Source: Agarophyton chilense (taxonomy: Eukaryota > Rhodophyta > Florideophyceae > Gracilariales > Gracilariaceae). From it: a DNA stretch of 64,000 nucleotides. Position 1 is the stretch's first letter; every line of letters starts with the position of its first letter. Positions 54,699-64,000 of this stretch are shown here, in pieces. The stretch covers positions 1,426,001 through 1,490,000 of the forward strand of contig JARGXX010000075.1 in NCBI GenBank assembly GCA_030374765.1, given 5' to 3'. The notes under the pieces are model-generated. The model searched no databases. It saw only the letters and a program-made list of their open reading frames with translations, and was not told the DNA's origin. The position numbers were made by a program, and so were the translations under genes.

Positions 54699-56010
54699 TT
54701 GAACTACCAGGACACTGATGGAATCGTTGTAATATACCACGACGGCCGTCAGATGCGATCTGGCACAAAAGCGGAGGCGTTCCGTCGCCAATGTGACACC
54801 CACTGCAGGTGTTTTTCTTTGAAAACGTTTCTCACTGACCCCCAACCTAAGGACGACCCCAAACACAACGATAAAAGCCCAGACTCTTTTAAGAGTCGAA
54901 AACAACCGGCGAAGACGTCGAATGAAGGACCCATTACTGGTGACGAACCAGATCCTACCCCGAAGCCTCAGGTCCTAGCTGATTCCGCGACGCCGCAGAA
55001 GAGAAACTGTTATATTTATGCTGACTCAAACCTGTGAAAGCAGTTTGCTCAGATGCACGAAGCTCATAACGTCCTCTTGAAGGATTTTGAATCCCTGCGT
55101 GACAGATTTGATTCCTCTTCTATGAATGATCTGTCCAAAGACCTCCGTATTATACGGGCAAATTTCAACCCACTGTTGGAGCATTTAGGTGGTCCTGCCT
55201 TTTACGTAAAGAACTTTGAAACTCGATTCGATTATGTTAGTTCTCCTCTACAGACGTTAGAGTAAACCATCACGATAGATTATAATGTCCCAGAGGGGCC
55301 CATTTCTATCTCACACAACGAGAAGCACAAAAAGAAGAATGACAACCACCGTAAAAAGCAAAACTGCAACGATTCTGATTCGCCGGACTCCTCTCAGTCT
55401 TTACGAAACTCTCACGATTCAAATGAGTAGACTTTACCATATTTTACGCCTGACGATGATCATCTAATGTACTCGCCTCTGTCTAAACGGCCATTTGCCA
55501 CTCAAGATGTATTTCTTACCAGTACTAAAGGAATCAAGCACACTGATTTTATTTAATTGAAGTGCACCATGACCTGGATAGGATACTGGTATTCTACCGT
55601 TTTTATCGGCTAGAGAACTCCTCATTGGATCGTACACCCGGAGACCGGGGTAATATCAAGGACTGCATAGAGCGCATGCAGATTTACCTATGTAACCATT
55701 CTTTTTCTAGAGACGACCCCATCTCGGTGTTGAATTTCTTTGCACACTATGTTGAGCAAGCCGACTTGCTCGGCATGACTGAGGGTCAACCTTAAATTGC
55801 AAAACCGTACTTTCTACTTGGGATGGCTGAGGATGAGTACGCCCCTGGGAGATGTTCATCTCGCGCCTCCCAAGGTTAAGTTACTTGTTGACGTGAAACT
55901 CGTGCAACACCTCTTGAACTCATACGCCAGAAATCAAGCGATCCAGACAGCAACTTTTTCTCCTCTGTATACCCACAAGAAGCCTGGAGAAACAGTGTTC
56001 AAGTTTTAGG
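54699..56010 (+). pseudogene. Gypsy-2 Gag remnant
   Basis: The frame 54699-55037 is hydrophilic (KPQVLADSATPQKRN) and, after a stop, continues as a helical segment (55053-55265: VLLKDFESLRDRFDS). At 55562-55795 a capsid-like block appears: DCIERMQIYLCNHSF, then ISVLNFFAHYVEQADLLGMTEG. It resembles retrotransposon Gag. The intermediate frames are broken by several stops. Confidence 0.5.
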
Positions 56011-57099
56011 TAAGTCTGAATAAGATTTTTCGCCGTTGTGGTAACATTTATTCTACTGGAAGGCACTCCACCCATTACATCGATTTATTGGATTACAAAA
56101 TTCGTACTTTGGCGGCCAGATATTGAAAAGAACGAAGAATAACCACATTTTTGGAGCTATTGAAAATCGCGCAAGCGGGAGGCGATGCCCCCCGAGCTTT
56201 TATTTCTGGTCAGAAGGCCGGTTCTGTAAATACATCGATGAAGAAAATGAATACGTAATCCTTATCTCTAGTCCCGAGTAGACCTCCGAAACGTGAATAC
56301 GATAATTTTCAATTCGATTGCAGCGATATCCAGTGTGTTCCAACAACAGAACTCCGAACCACCACAGATACCTCTTATGATACGGCCCGGTAACCACCTC
56401 TGCTTCACGAAGCTCCACTAACTGTGCAAGGACATCGTATTCTACATGCGAACTCGAGCATCCAACAGAGTCGCCCGGCGGTGAAACTCACGGATGCTCG
56501 TTCCCGGCTTTCGCCCCAACGTTCTGGACTCATATTCGAAGTATGTTATGAACACGGTCACATTTCCCTGGAGTGTATTCTCACTTTTAGATATATCGCC
56601 AGAATGATCGGTGATTATGATACATTGGCACCTCAAAAGAAGCAGATCATCCGTATGGTATCTCCGTGCTTAAACGAATTTCCCATGGAATTTCCCGGAT
56701 ATGTACATTTGGTATTGGTTGCCTCCCCTGGTTCACAAATCTACCGACCCCCGTCATGCTCATAGGCACAACGCCATTGACACCCCCACTTCTGGTGGTT
56801 CAGGATTGTGAGCCCCCGCCCCTGGCGGTACAAGCCCAAGAAAACTGAATACGGAAGCCTCCTCTTTGGGAGAGACGTTCCCCATGGTGAGGTTGTCGAC
56901 GCCAGAGACGTCAACGCCTCGCTCCCCGGTCAAAATCCTTCTAAGGAAACGAGGCGTCTCGGTCGAAAACTCTCAACACTTTTATTTTCCCCGCCGAGCG
57001 TTTACAAAGAGTAATAATTATCGATTCTCAGATAGATTCATGATAATAGCCAAGCACAATGACAAGATGGATACTAATATTTGATTTTCTGCCAAATTT

Positions 57100-57170
57100 A
57101 TGGTGCCAGTTCTCATCGTTTTAGATACAGATGCTGGTACCCTCTCCATCTTGGAGTTGCTGTTGCCTCC
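57100..57170 (+). pseudogene. Gypsy-2 protease remnant
   Basis: Translated sequence PVLIVLDTDAGTLSILEL corresponds to the protease motif LxDTGAxxSxI, with DTG changed to DTD. The rest of the domain is not recognisable. Confidence 0.4.
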
Positions 57171-58099
57171 GTTTTTGTGAAGTACTAGTCGTCACTGACG
57201 CGAATAAAACCCCGTTGTTAACGCTGGTAAATTTTGACTTTTTCGTCGGCTTGGGCTCGTCCATGGCGAAGATTGATTTCATCCTATGTTTATAAATGGC
57301 TGCCTGCGTAATACAGGGATTTGATTATTGTGAAAGACTCGTTGGTGCGATAAGGTCTCGCTTAAAGCGGGTGGAACTTGAAAACGGTTCTTCTGGTTTA
57401 GTTTTCCGTCGGCCGTTAAGGCGAGCCTTAAACAAGCTCATGCCCTTACCTGTACCGCAGGAGGCTCCAATCGCTTCTCGTAAATCTATTTAACTCCCTG
57501 TGGCCATGTTGTTACTAATTCCACTTGAATCTGAAATTTCGGTGTGTGTCAACTCTCGTCACTATTAGTTACGAGTTATTCAATTCCTTCTATTGCTATA
57601 AGATAGATATAAACTTGCCGTAGAAAATGCCTTTTATCAGATTGATTCAGAAAAAAGGTTACTCTTTCGGGTTCCAATCTTGGCGCCACACCAAATTTAC
57701 TAGTGAAAACTCACGTTTTTTTTCAGTAATGCCTCACCCCACAGCCGTGGTGTCTATGAAGTTGACCGCGGCTGATTTACTTGAACCAGTTCACTGTTAG
57801 AAGGGGGAGAGGGGCAGGAAACCGTCACTCCATCAGCAAGTAATCTGGAACTAAACTCTGCCAATGCAGTGGAAACCCCGGTTCCGACGGGCAATGACCG
57901 TATAGAGCTCGTGAAAAATCTTAAGGAACTCGACCTCGGCCACGTGCTGTAATCGCACCGTAAACGTCTCCTTGACATGTGACAAACGTTTACACCAATG
58001 CAGATTGGTTCTGTTGGTGTGATTATGATAACAAAACACTGTATGGAGATGTTGCCGAACGCTACACCGGTTGCTCAACACCCTTATAGTGCAGGCCTC

Positions 58100-59200
58100 A
58101 AGGCTGGTGACGAGTAACAGTTCCAAGTGGTCAAAATAATCCATTCTGCAGTGATCAACCGGCTCAGTTTCCGTCGATATCTCCAGTTGTACGGGCTCCA
58201 AAACCAGATGTTTCCTGGCGTTTCTGCATCGAATACCGTCGCTTTAACAATGAAACCTTCAAGAACGTGGATCTCATTTTATGCATGGATGAGTACATTG
58301 AAGCGCTCGGGAATGCTACTTTTTTCGGCTTTGAAAGCCAATAAGAGATACTGGCAAGTTCTTATTAGGGAAGAGAACCAGGACAAGATTAGGTTTGTGT
58401 GTTTTTCGGTACTCTAACGTTTTAAATGGATGCTCCTTGGTCTGAGCGATGCTGCCGCTACAAATTAGCGTGCTCTTGATTTCCTACTAGCCTGCTTTAA
58501 GTGGCATATATTCTTGGTGTATCTAAACGATATCATTGTTCTCTCAGATATTCCGGATCAACACCTCATCCATGTCAGGGATATTATGACACCGTTCAGT
58601 GAAGCTGGAATCGCACTCAAGTTAGGAAAATATAGCATCTTCACAGATACTGTCAAATACCGGGGTCACACTATCCGTCCTGGAAAGGTTATGGTTGGGG
58701 AAGCTCGAGTGAAATAGTTTCGCGATGCGATAGACGCCATACCTCAGGAGGAATTACGCTCTTTTAAAGTTTTCATCAACATCTACTAACGATTTACACG
58801 TAACTGCGCGGAAATCGCCGAGCCCTCAAATGCGCTTCTGCAGGAATGTAAATCACCTAAGCTAGAACCCTTTACATTCGCCCAGACGTATGTTTTTATT
58901 TCTTTTATTGAAGACATCACATATCCAGCCGATCTTATTTTTTTCGAAACCCACAATACCGCTTGCTGGAGAACCAGACGCTAGCCTCTACAATGGAGGT
59001 TGTGCTTTCTTTCAGAGAGCTTCCGAAAGAGATCGAAACCCCATTAGGTATCGGTCAATTTCACTGGCCATCCTCAAACGCAAATACTCCGTGCCGGAGA
59101 AAGAGTTTTTCCTTGTTGTGTGGGCCCTTTTCACTGTCCGCCTCTATCTCATGGGTGTGCGCGTTACTATCAATCCAGATCAATTATCCTTTCAATAGCT
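58100..59200 (+). pseudogene. Gypsy-2 reverse transcriptase and RNase H remnant
   Basis: Pieces include a KANKRYWQVLIREENQDKIRFV segment (palm, after the first catalytic motif) and FLVYLNDIIVLSDIPDQHLIH (the YVDD box altered to YLND). KYRGHTIRPGKVMVGEARVK is the thumb connection. RNase H is seen as PDASLYNGGCAFFQRASERD and KEFFLVVWALFTVRLYLMG. Frames change several times and the catalytic box is mutated. Confidence 0.72.
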
Positions 59201-60090
59201 TTGAACCGTCTTGGTACGGTCAGACCACTTAACGAGTTGAGTATTTCACCTAGCGATATTTGACTCCGAGATGACCTTTAAGAAAGGCACGCATATCGTG
59301 CATGCGGAAGAGCTTTTTCGTGTACGCACGAATGGAGAAGCTCCGTCAACCAGTCACGAGGATTTACCTTGCCTCATCGTGAGGTATCGAGAACCAAACG
59401 AACCGGATCGGATACAAGATAAATGAACTGAAAAGCCTTAGTTGAATGCTGAATGGGACACATTTCTCGTCGCTAGCAAAACTGAGAAGTCCTTATCATG
59501 TAATTTTTTGCACCAACGCCCGGAGTACATGGACAAAGACCAACCGAGTGACCTTTCCTGTACTTAGCAACGAGCTCGCCTTAACGGTAGACGACCACTC
59601 CCTTTCGTGGTAAATGGAATTGGATACCTCTTCATGACAGTACAGTCATCCCCACATTTAGTGCTCCTTAATATTTGAAATTTTAAAGTATTGTTTCTTT
59701 GGCACTATGCAAAGCTTGGTATACAGGGCGGTGGACGGAAGCTTTACCTCAATTTTCTGAGGAACTCTTATTGTTCAGCGATGGCTGTGCATTGTTAGCG
59801 ACAATACGGTTTCGCGCCGTACTTGTTCGGAATTGCGTTATACTACGCAAGAACTCAACAAAGTTGCTGCTTTTACACTCCACGGGCTCCTCTCGAGTTT
59901 GCGGCAATCGAATTTCTCGACTGACTCTTCACCATCTGACCTGGATACAAACTTGTACTCATTATAATGGATCGCTTCTTGAAGTTAATTCAGATAAAAC
60001 CTGTCAAGAAGATATCATTTTTAAATATTGCACAAGTCTTTGTGTCGCACTTGGTATTTTTCAACGGCCCGCCGTACAACGACTAAATTT

Positions 60091-60146
60091 GACTACGACA
60101 AATGGTCGTCACCGAAGACAAACAGTCGACTACGACAAATGGTCGT
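60091..60146. repeat. Short direct repeat, 37-bp period
   Basis: GACTACGACAAATGGTCGT occurs at 60091 and 60128. It lies directly left of the presumed Gypsy-3 LTR, and the motif ACAAACAGTCGA nearby recurs inside that LTR. Confidence 0.8.
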
Positions 60147-60445
60147 TGCAACAGACAGTAAGTGACACAATCTGGATGACGGGTGCGTAGGGAACTTAGA
60201 TGGAAGCAGAGTGAAGGGTTGTAGGCCAAACAGTCGATTTGGAACCCGGAGGGATGCAAGAAGAGTGAAGGTTTGTGGGACAAACAGTCGAATTAGAACC
60301 CAAAAGGATGCAAGGCGGCTGCTATAAAACCCACAGTAGAGACCAGATCGTTTGAAGGGATCTACGGCATCGGCCCGTCAGGGAATAGTTCCAATAAACT
60401 TGTCCGTACTGCTGTCACCATTAACTACCTAAGGTCTCTGTTGCA
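60147..60445 (+). repeat. Gypsy-3 5' LTR (left edge less sure)
   Basis: Ends are TGCAACAG and CTGTTGCA, a perfect 8-bp inverted pair, with a primer site directly to the right. It holds a 54-bp tandem duplication (60209-60262 and 60263-60315) and a TATA box at 60323. Similar short motifs just to the left of 60147 mean the left edge could lie farther out. Confidence 0.6.
60323..60329 (+). promoter_or_regulatory. TATA box of Gypsy-3 LTR
   Basis: TATAAAA sits in the LTR about 120 bp before its end, a normal U3/R position. Confidence 0.6.
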
Positions 60446-60446
60446 C

Positions 60447-60458
60447 TGGTAGCATCGC
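60447..60458 (+). promoter_or_regulatory. Gypsy-3 primer binding site
   Basis: TGGTAGCATCGC follows the LTR end after one base. It resembles the initiator-methionine tRNA primer site TGGTAGCAGAGC. Confidence 0.65.
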
Positions 60459-60464
60459 ACCAAA

Positions 60465-61277
60465 ATGGAACCACCAAACCCCCCTGTGTCGATCAATTTA
60501 AAACCCAACAAGCCGGAGTCTTTATGTGGAAAACGCGATTTTCTGGTACTTAACACGTGGTTATACAAAGTGGAGCAATATTTTAATCTGGTACAGGTCG
60601 CGAATGCCAATGTGGTCCTCACAGATGCCAACCGAATTTCATTTGCTACAACCCTGTTAACAAGCACAGCGGCTATATGGTGGTATACTTTGCTGAGATC
60701 CAACGAAGCCCCAAAGACATGGGATGAGTTCGTCGCTGCAATGAGAAAGAAATTCGTACCAGAAGATCACGAACGCAGAGCCCGAGACGCTCTGAGGTCC
60801 TGCAAGCCGAATGGTTCCGTCGCAGAGTATCTTTCCAACTTTCGGAATATTGTTCTCACTATCCCTAATATGAGCAGCAGGGAGAAGTGGGATAAGTTCG
60901 TCAGCGGTTTGAAGTCCAAAATTGAGTTTGAAGTTCGTAAGGCCGACTGCACGGAGTTTGAAGAAGCTACCAAGATTGCCATGCGTGTCAGGGCGGCGTT
61001 AGAAGGTCTTTCTCTAGATCAGTCGACCAACAAGGTATCTATTGCCGATTCTGAACCAATACAGATTGATAACACCGAATTTCGTCGCTCCGAGCGCTCA
61101 AAGCAGCGTTTGTTAGACATCCGCAACAACGCATGCTTTAAGTGCCATAAACCGGGTTGCCGACTGTGGAAGCATCGTTCCAATGATCAACGCAACGTCA
61201 CTGTTTCGAATCTTGAGGCTAGTCTAAAGACTGAAAATGCAGTTGATGAAGTAGTTTCTGATAGTTCGGAAAACTAA
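60465..61277 (+). CDS. Gypsy-3 Gag
   Basis: ATG 60465 opens 270 codons, only a few bases after the primer site. The capsid region contains FLVLNTWLYKVEQYFNLVQV, TSTAAIWWYTLLRSNEAPKT and WDEFVAAMRKKFVPEDHERR, the conserved W...W..F...F.P..Y pattern of Retrotrans_gag. The C-terminal zinc knuckle is CFKCHKPGCRLWKH, with the CxxC...H part partly altered. It ends at a TAA, with the protease in another frame downstream, so a frameshift or an indel separates them. It appears intact. Confidence 0.82.
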   Translation: MEPPNPPVSINLKPNKPESLCGKRDFLVLNTWLYKVEQYFNLVQVANANVVLTDANRISFATTLLTSTAAIWWYTLLRSNEAPKTWDEFVAAMRKKFVPEDHERRARDALRSCKPNGSVAEYLSNFRNIVLTIPNMSSREKWDKFVSGLKSKIEFEVRKADCTEFEEATKIAMRVRAALEGLSLDQSTNKVSIADSEPIQIDNTEFRRSERSKQRLLDIRNNACFKCHKPGCRLWKHRSNDQRNVTVSNLEASLKTENAVDEVVSDSSEN

Positions 61278-61504
61278 AGTGTCCTTCCCAAAGTAACAAG
61301 AGCACGTCGGAAGGGCTTCTTGTCAATAACGTGTCGCCGCATACAGGGAACAGCCGAGTTAAATGTATCCCTATGATGGTCATGGAGGGTGAATTCGACA
61401 GGGTTCCGGCTCGAATACTGAAAGATGACGGCTGTTCATCGAATGTGATTTCACGGGATTTTGCGGAATCCCATCGATCTAAGTTCACCTTTCAGCCGAT
61501 ATAG
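61278..61504 (+). pseudogene. Gypsy-3 protease, start
   Basis: A plus-strand frame in phase with pol reads LLVNNVSPHTGNSRVKCIPM, then ARILKDDGCSSNVISRDF. The latter is the protease active-site region with Asp-Asp-Gly in place of Asp-Ser/Thr-Gly. A TAG at 61502-61504 separates it from the following ORF in the same frame. Confidence 0.65.
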
Positions 61505-63166
61505 ATGGACTTGTCTCACTCCAAACAAGGCTCCCGTGAGATTGCCACAGAAATGGTTCTCAATGGTACAGTCACAGTCGGCAATTATTCCTACACTGTC
61601 AATTGGATAATGGCCGATGCAAGGTATGAAGTTCTGATTGGTATTCCTTGGCATGTTGACCCAAATCCCGAGACAGATTATAATCAGCGAATGGTGGAGG
61701 TTGGTGGCCATAGACTGTCGGGAGAAACCACAGAAAGACAGGGATTCTGTGCTGTGCAGACTATAGGCGTCAAACAGTTCCGCCGACAACTACGCCGCCC
61801 CAAGAAGGGAACAGAAATTTTTAGGATGGTGCAGGTTTCATCCTCTGAGCTATTGGGTCGACAGCCAGATTCAAAGTCAAAGATGCTTGATGAGGAGGAT
61901 GAAGACTTACGGAAAATTCTAGAAGACCATGAGGACGTATTCCAGTCCGAGCTTCCTTCCGGATTACCCCCTGTGCGGTCTGTCGATCTTGCTATTGAGA
62001 CTGATCCAATGTCACGCCCTCCTCATCGACCGCTATATCAGTTATCTCCGGCCCAGTTAGTACCTGCTCGAGAATACGTGGACAAACTTTTGTTGTCTGG
62101 AAAGATCCGTCCGAGTAAGTCGCCGTATGGCGCACCTCTTTTCTTTGTTCGAGAGCCTGGCCAGGAGTTGAGAGGTGTGGTGGATTACAGAGCTTTAAAT
62201 CGGATCACGAAGCGCAATAACGCACCTATCCCGCCATGTGACGAAATGTTTGACCGGTTGGGGCAGTCACAGTTCTTTTCTAAACTGGATTTGAAGACTG
62301 GGTTTCACCAAATTCGACTACGACCATCAGACATAGATAAGACGGCATTTAACCCAAAGTATGGTCAGTTCGAGTATTTGGTGATACCAATGGGATTATG
62401 CAATGCACCTGCTACTTTTCAGACCCTGATGAATGGAGTTTTTTCCGACTTCATAGACGGATTCGTAGTTGTATATGTGGATGACATTTTGATTTACAGT
62501 CGAACACGCGAGGGACACCTTGAGCATATCCGCGCTGTCCTCTCTCGGCTCCGTCAACACCAGCTGTACGTTTCGCCTAAGAAGTTCTCCTTTATGGCTA
62601 CAGAAACTGACTTCTTAGGTCTTCGAGTCAGCCGAGAAGGTATCTCTGTGCATCCCGGTAAGATTGAAGTTATTAAGAATGGGCCAAAGCCCATCAGTAT
62701 AACCGAACTACGGAGTTTCCTGGGCCTCGTTCAATTCTTTCGAAGATTTATCCCGCGTTTTTCCTTGCGTGCCGCCCCGCTCACGGCCCTCACACGGAAG
62801 AACTCTAGTCTCAAAGACTGGAATTCGGCTGCCAATGCGGCGTTTGTGGATCTGAAGGAAGCACTGGTATCAGCTCCTTTGCTTGTACCCCCAGACTGGT
62901 CCCGGCCGTTCCTAATCCATATTGATGCATCGCAGCTGGTAGTGGGCGCCACCCTCACGCAGCATGATAAGGATTCTCGAGACCGGGCCATTGTATATAC
63001 CTCCAGGAAGCTGAATGCCACTGAACAGAACTACACAGCTAACGAACGGGAGCTTTTGGGATTGATATGCGCCCTACAACGATTTAGATGCTACCTAGAG
63101 GGGTCTACTTTCGATGTTTTTACGGATAATCAGGTTGTGGCTAATCTTTTACGAAGGAGTCTCTGA
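61505..63166 (+). pseudogene. Gypsy-3 protease end, reverse transcriptase and RNase H
   Basis: A 553-codon open frame whose first Met is internal. It starts with the protease second half (YEVLIGIPWHVD) and goes on to RT: VVDYRALNRITKRNN near residue 225, LDLKTGFHQIRL, MGLCNAPATFQTLM and the catalytic VVYVDDILIY near 325. RNase H follows with LIHIDASQLVVGATL, NERELLGLICALQRFRCYLE and FDVFTDNQVVANLL. All catalytic residues are present. A single-base shift at about 63160 ends the frame; the next frame continues LNRREARWLDILDSFN. Confidence 0.9.
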
Positions 63167-64000
63167 ACCGCCGTGAGGCCAGGTGGTTAGATATTCTTGA
63201 TTCGTTCAACATTCGCGAGGTCAGCTTAGTCAAGGGGAAATTACATGTACTGGGTGATGCTCTATCACGAATCCCGGATGATCCGTGTATCCAGCAGATC
63301 CAATGCCTCACACCGTCGCTTGTGGTACTCGAGGAGACCATTGGACAATATGACAGAGATCAGGTTTTTGGTCCGATCATGGCAGCTCTTGACGGGCGTT
63401 GGCCCGCTGATGCCAAGGAATGCAAACGGAGTGAGGTTTTGTTGCCTTCATTTTCCAAGGAAGGCTCCCGTCTTTTATACAAAAGTAAGCTTTGTGTACC
63501 GGCGCATTGTCGCCGAGAGATTATGAGCCTGGCCCATGACTCCAAAGTAAGTGGTCATTTTGCATTCGCGAAGACACTTGCACGACTTGCGGACTTTCAT
63601 TGGAAGCATAAGGCCAGGCAGATAAAGTAGTACTACGAAGGTTGTGGATTCTGTCAACAACAGAAAGATGCCCATCGAAAGATGTTGAACGACCCTACAC
63701 CTCTTCCTGTGCCTAAGCGTCGGTGGGGCATCGTTGCCACTAACTTCATAGTGAAGCTACCAAAGACAGAACGAGGGTTGGACTCTATCTCTACATGGGT
63801 AGACAGGTTGTCACGGCGAGTTCGTTTCGTGGCATGTAAGGAAACCGATAAGGCGACTGATATCGCGCAAGTTTTCTTTAGGCACATTTTTCCCCACCAC
63901 GGGCTACCGGACTCGCTCATTTCGGACCGGGATCCTCGGTTCGTCTCAGCATTTTGGAAAGCGTTGATGGATCTATGCGGAGTCGAAAGCCGGATGTGTA
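63167..64000 (+). pseudogene. Gypsy-3 end of RNase H and integrase (partial)
   Basis: Continues pol in a shifted frame: NRREARWLDILDSFN and GKLHVLGDALSRIPDD, the usual RNase H end. The integrase finger is AHDSKVSGHFAFAKTLARL with a downstream CGFCQQQKD pair. The core has VATNFIVKLPKTERG (first Asp changed to Asn), then LPDSLISDRDPRFVSAFW. A TAG at 63628-63630 breaks it. The window ends before the third catalytic residue. Confidence 0.83.

Larger units (their letters stand above)
54699..59900 (+). mobile_element. Gypsy-2: decayed Ty3/Gypsy element
   Basis: Gag-like, protease, RT and RNase H remnants occur in this order on the plus strand. LTR edges were not found. A run of many stops and shifts shows an old insertion. 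Confidence 0.7.
60147..64000 (+). mobile_element. Gypsy-3: Ty3/Gypsy element, cut by the window end
   Basis: A 5' LTR, primer site, Gag, protease, RT, RNase H and integrase follow on the plus strand. The integrase runs off the right edge, so the 3' LTR is outside. It carries a frameshift at about 63160 and in-frame stops at 61502 (TAG) and 63628 (TAG), but is otherwise well preserved and is the youngest-looking of the right-hand elements. Confidence 0.88.

Noticed and set aside
1-64000. CRISPR arrays, tRNA or rRNA genes, bacterial operons
   Set aside because: No regularly spaced repeats, cloverleaf or rRNA signature was seen. The tandem repeats present are short and unspaced.

Overview
This window is a eukaryotic nuclear transposon nest. 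I find no rRNA or tRNA gene, no CRISPR array and no bacterial operon. Almost everything recognisable is a retrotransposon or DNA transposon, in varying decay and often nested. Long intron-free ORFs, tyrosine-recombinase (DIRS-like) elements, Copia elements with a YGISEAGRQW-type reverse transcriptase, a chromodomain Gypsy element and a tnp2-type transposon together suggest a small-intron protist or alga. A red alga is my low-confidence guess; the sequence alone does not fix the species.

Layout. 200-1500: decayed Gypsy pol (+). 3204-7907: Copia-1 (-) with a matched 260-bp LTR pair. 8142-15775: Copia-2 (-), split by a DIRS-like element (about 9231-13010) and by an LTR-like block (13724-14799). 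15781-19450: Copia-3 (+), carrying a solo LTR of the Copia-2 family. 19539-20660: PIF/Harbinger transposase relic (-). 20690-23092: no recognised gene. 23093-44655: a Ty3/Gypsy chromodomain element (-) with 1176-bp LTRs. 45379-49330: a second, more decayed DIRS-like element (+), interrupted by a 922-bp solo LTR. 50222-53700: Copia-4 relic (-). 54699-59900: Gypsy-2 relic (+). 60147-64000: Gypsy-3 (+), running off the end.

The most interesting part is inside the large Gypsy element. Its gag gene is cut by a 10.6-kb DNA transposon (31876-42518) with imperfect terminal inverted repeats beginning CCCAGTG and a GTAC target duplication; removing it rejoins gag in frame. The transposon carries a tnp2/Transposase_21-type transposase (+), a divergent 463-aa basic protein of unknown function (-), and as cargo a complete-length but broken BK/Slo-type calcium-activated potassium channel gene (-) with TVGFGD selectivity filter, S6 and two RCK domains. 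A potassium channel as cargo of a cut-and-paste element is unusual and is the main candidate for an undescribed system. The same Gypsy element also has a long antisense ORF of unknown function (24373-26193) between pol and its 3' LTR.

Most coding regions carry a few in-frame stops and single-base frameshifts. Many are TGA codons where CGA is the simple ancestor (clear in Gypsy pol at 29276), which fits methyl-CpG decay of silenced elements rather than a changed genetic code. Two frameshifts in the channel lie in short A runs, so assembly error is possible there.
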